Shown: positions 6,666 through 7,034 of the stretch, piece after piece
Layout: each line of letters begins with the position of its first letter
Position numbering within the stretch: position 1 is the first letter of the stretch
Assembly (NCBI GenBank): GCA_015663065.1
Contig: DQSX01000227.1
Location: 1 to 7,034, forward strand
Origin: Sulfurovum sp.
GTDB taxonomy: Bacteria; Campylobacterota; Campylobacteria; Campylobacterales; Sulfurovaceae
Direction: 5' to 3'
DNA: 7,034 nt
Made by a program: the position numbers and the translations under genes
The notes under the pieces: generated by a model
Seen by the model: the letters and a program-made list of their open reading frames with translations, nothing else
The model's database searches: none
Told to the model about the DNA's origin: nothing

Positions 6666-6675
6666 ACAATTTGCT
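6661..6675. repeat. Short perfect inverted repeat
   Basis: AGCAAA-CAA-TTTGCT is a 6 bp inverted repeat with a 3 nt loop at the presumed start of the small membrane gene. On the minus strand it would put the TTG start in a hairpin. An alternative pairing of TAGCAA with the downstream TTGCTA competes with it. It could hamper translation or be chance. Confidence 0.3.
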
Positions 6676-6707
6676 ACACTTCTGCAAGCTGTATTTTATG
6701 TAACAGT

Positions 6708-6736
6708 AAAATCCTACCCTGAAAGGGCAGGATTTT
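6708..6736. terminator. Strong bidirectional rho-independent terminator
   Basis: The arms AAAATCCT-A-CCCT (6708-6720) and AGGG-C-AGGATTTT (6724-6736) pair over 12 bp with a single A/C mismatch around a GAA loop. The plus strand continues as TTTTTACTTT and the minus strand as TTTTACTG, so both directions have a U-rich tail. On the minus strand it ends the operon of the two short exported-type genes to the right. On the plus strand it would catch transcripts running past the MscS gene. The stop codon of the DsrE-like fragment lies inside the stem. Confidence 0.8.
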
Positions 6737-6899
6737 TACTTTGAGACTTATAATACCTTGCTACTTCATTCACACTTTTAATAAGATGTTTTTTGATCTT
6801 CACTGAGTCACCGGGAGTCAGATCATACACTACTTTTACTGACTCAGCATAGAGTGTACTGCTTCCTAGAAGCAGCAGGAGTAAAAAATGTTTAAACAC
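6714..6899 (-). CDS. Short exported protein resembling the N-terminus of DsrE-like proteins, probably truncated
   Basis: This 61-residue product starts with GTG at 6899. Residues 1-18 form a clear signal peptide (MFKHFLLLLLLGSSTLYA), so it should be exported to the periplasm. The mature part begins ESVKVVYDLTPGDSVKIKKH and runs to VARYYKSQSK. The VKVVYDLTxGD opening followed by a helix ending in YYKSQ resembles, from memory, the first third of secreted DsrE/DsrF-like proteins of sulfur-oxidising Campylobacterota, which usually have about 130-150 residues. The expected next strand (of the type VAVVIHG) is absent; the frame instead reads NPALSG and stops in the terminator stem. No other frame downstream restores the homology, so a deletion is more likely than a frameshift. 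The gene starts 6 bp after the stop of the upstream gene and is probably co-transcribed with it. The ribosome site is poor, which suggests translational coupling. It could also be a genuine short protein. Confidence 0.5.
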   Translation of the reverse strand: MFKHFLLLLLLGSSTLYAESVKVVYDLTPGDSVKIKKHLIKSVNEVARYYKSQSKNPALSG

Positions 6900-6905
6900 T
6901 TTTAC

Positions 6906-7034
6906 TTACACACCCTGAAGCATTTTTTTTATTGCAAACTTCAAACGCTCTGACTGATCTTTTTTTGAACCTGATTTTGCATCACCTTCTGCTGTGGACA
7001 TCCAGATAATATCACCAGAGTCTGCATCTACCAA
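6906..7034 (-). CDS. C-terminal end of an unidentified protein, possibly CsgG/LpoB-like lipoprotein (partial)
   Basis: Only the last 42 residues lie in the window; the gene starts beyond the right edge. The frame is open from 7034 to TAA at 6908-6906 and reads LVDADSGDIIWMSTAEGD, then a Lys/Ser-rich linker (AKSGSKKDQSE), then a basic helix RLKFAIKKMLQGV. The pattern of a strand 'LVDxxSGDIIW' followed by a short loop and a closing amphipathic helix resembles the end of CsgG/LpoB-like outer-membrane lipoprotein domains, where similar wording (LVDxxTGxIxW) is common. This assignment is a guess from a short tail. The next gene follows after 6 bp in the same frame, so the two likely form an operon ended by the hairpin at 6708-6736. 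Confidence 0.6.
   Translation of the reverse strand: MVDADSGDIIWMSTAEGDAKSGSKKDQSERLKFAIKKMLQGV

Noticed and set aside
1..7034. Mobile element, CRISPR array, tRNA or riboswitch
   Set aside because: No transposase or integrase motifs, terminal repeats, regularly spaced repeats, cloverleaf sequence or conserved leader structure were seen.

Overview
This 7 kb stretch of moderately AT-rich DNA looks like ordinary chromosome from a Campylobacterota (epsilonproteobacterial) organism, probably a Sulfurovum- or Sulfurimonas-like sulfur chemolithotroph. The placement is inference. It rests on the epsilonproteobacterial look of the YbgC-type thioesterase, on -10-dominated promoters with poor -35 boxes, and on a CoA-disulfide-reductase-like flavoprotein plus a DsrE-like fragment. 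No rRNA, tRNA, CRISPR array, transposase or phage gene is visible.

Layout, left to right. (1) 1-1212, minus strand: a DASS (divalent anion:Na+ symporter) carrier of the CitT/DiT1 type, whose 3' end lies beyond the left edge. (2) 1213-1363: a very AT-rich divergent promoter region. (3) 1364-2716, plus: a second DASS carrier of the INDY/SdcS (SLC13) type with both SNT motifs. (4) 2726-4060, minus: a CoA-disulfide-reductase / NAD(P)H persulfide-reductase-like flavoprotein, convergent with the carrier and only 9 bp from it. (5) 4061-4165: a compact divergent promoter region with one near-consensus sigma-70 promoter. (6) 4166-4537, plus: a YbgC-type acyl-CoA thioesterase. (7) 4617-6434, plus, TTG start: a large secreted-then-membrane MscS-family mechanosensitive channel. 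(8) 6436-6665, minus: a small membrane-protein reading frame that appears frameshifted. (9) 6708-6736: a strong bidirectional terminator hairpin. (10) 6714-6899, minus, GTG start: a short secreted protein resembling the N-terminus of DsrE-like proteins, apparently cut short and ending inside that hairpin. (11) 6906-7034, minus: the C-terminal end of an unidentified protein that runs off the right edge.

Functionally, the left half combines two sodium-coupled dicarboxylate/anion carriers of different subfamilies with a thiol/persulfide redox enzyme. The right half concerns envelope biology: a Tol-Pal-type thioesterase, an osmotic safety valve, and small exported or membrane proteins. I do not see a clear new multi-gene system. 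The parts most worth a second look are the frameshifted small membrane gene, the truncated DsrE-like gene whose stop codon is inside a terminator, and the pairing of two divergent DASS carriers.
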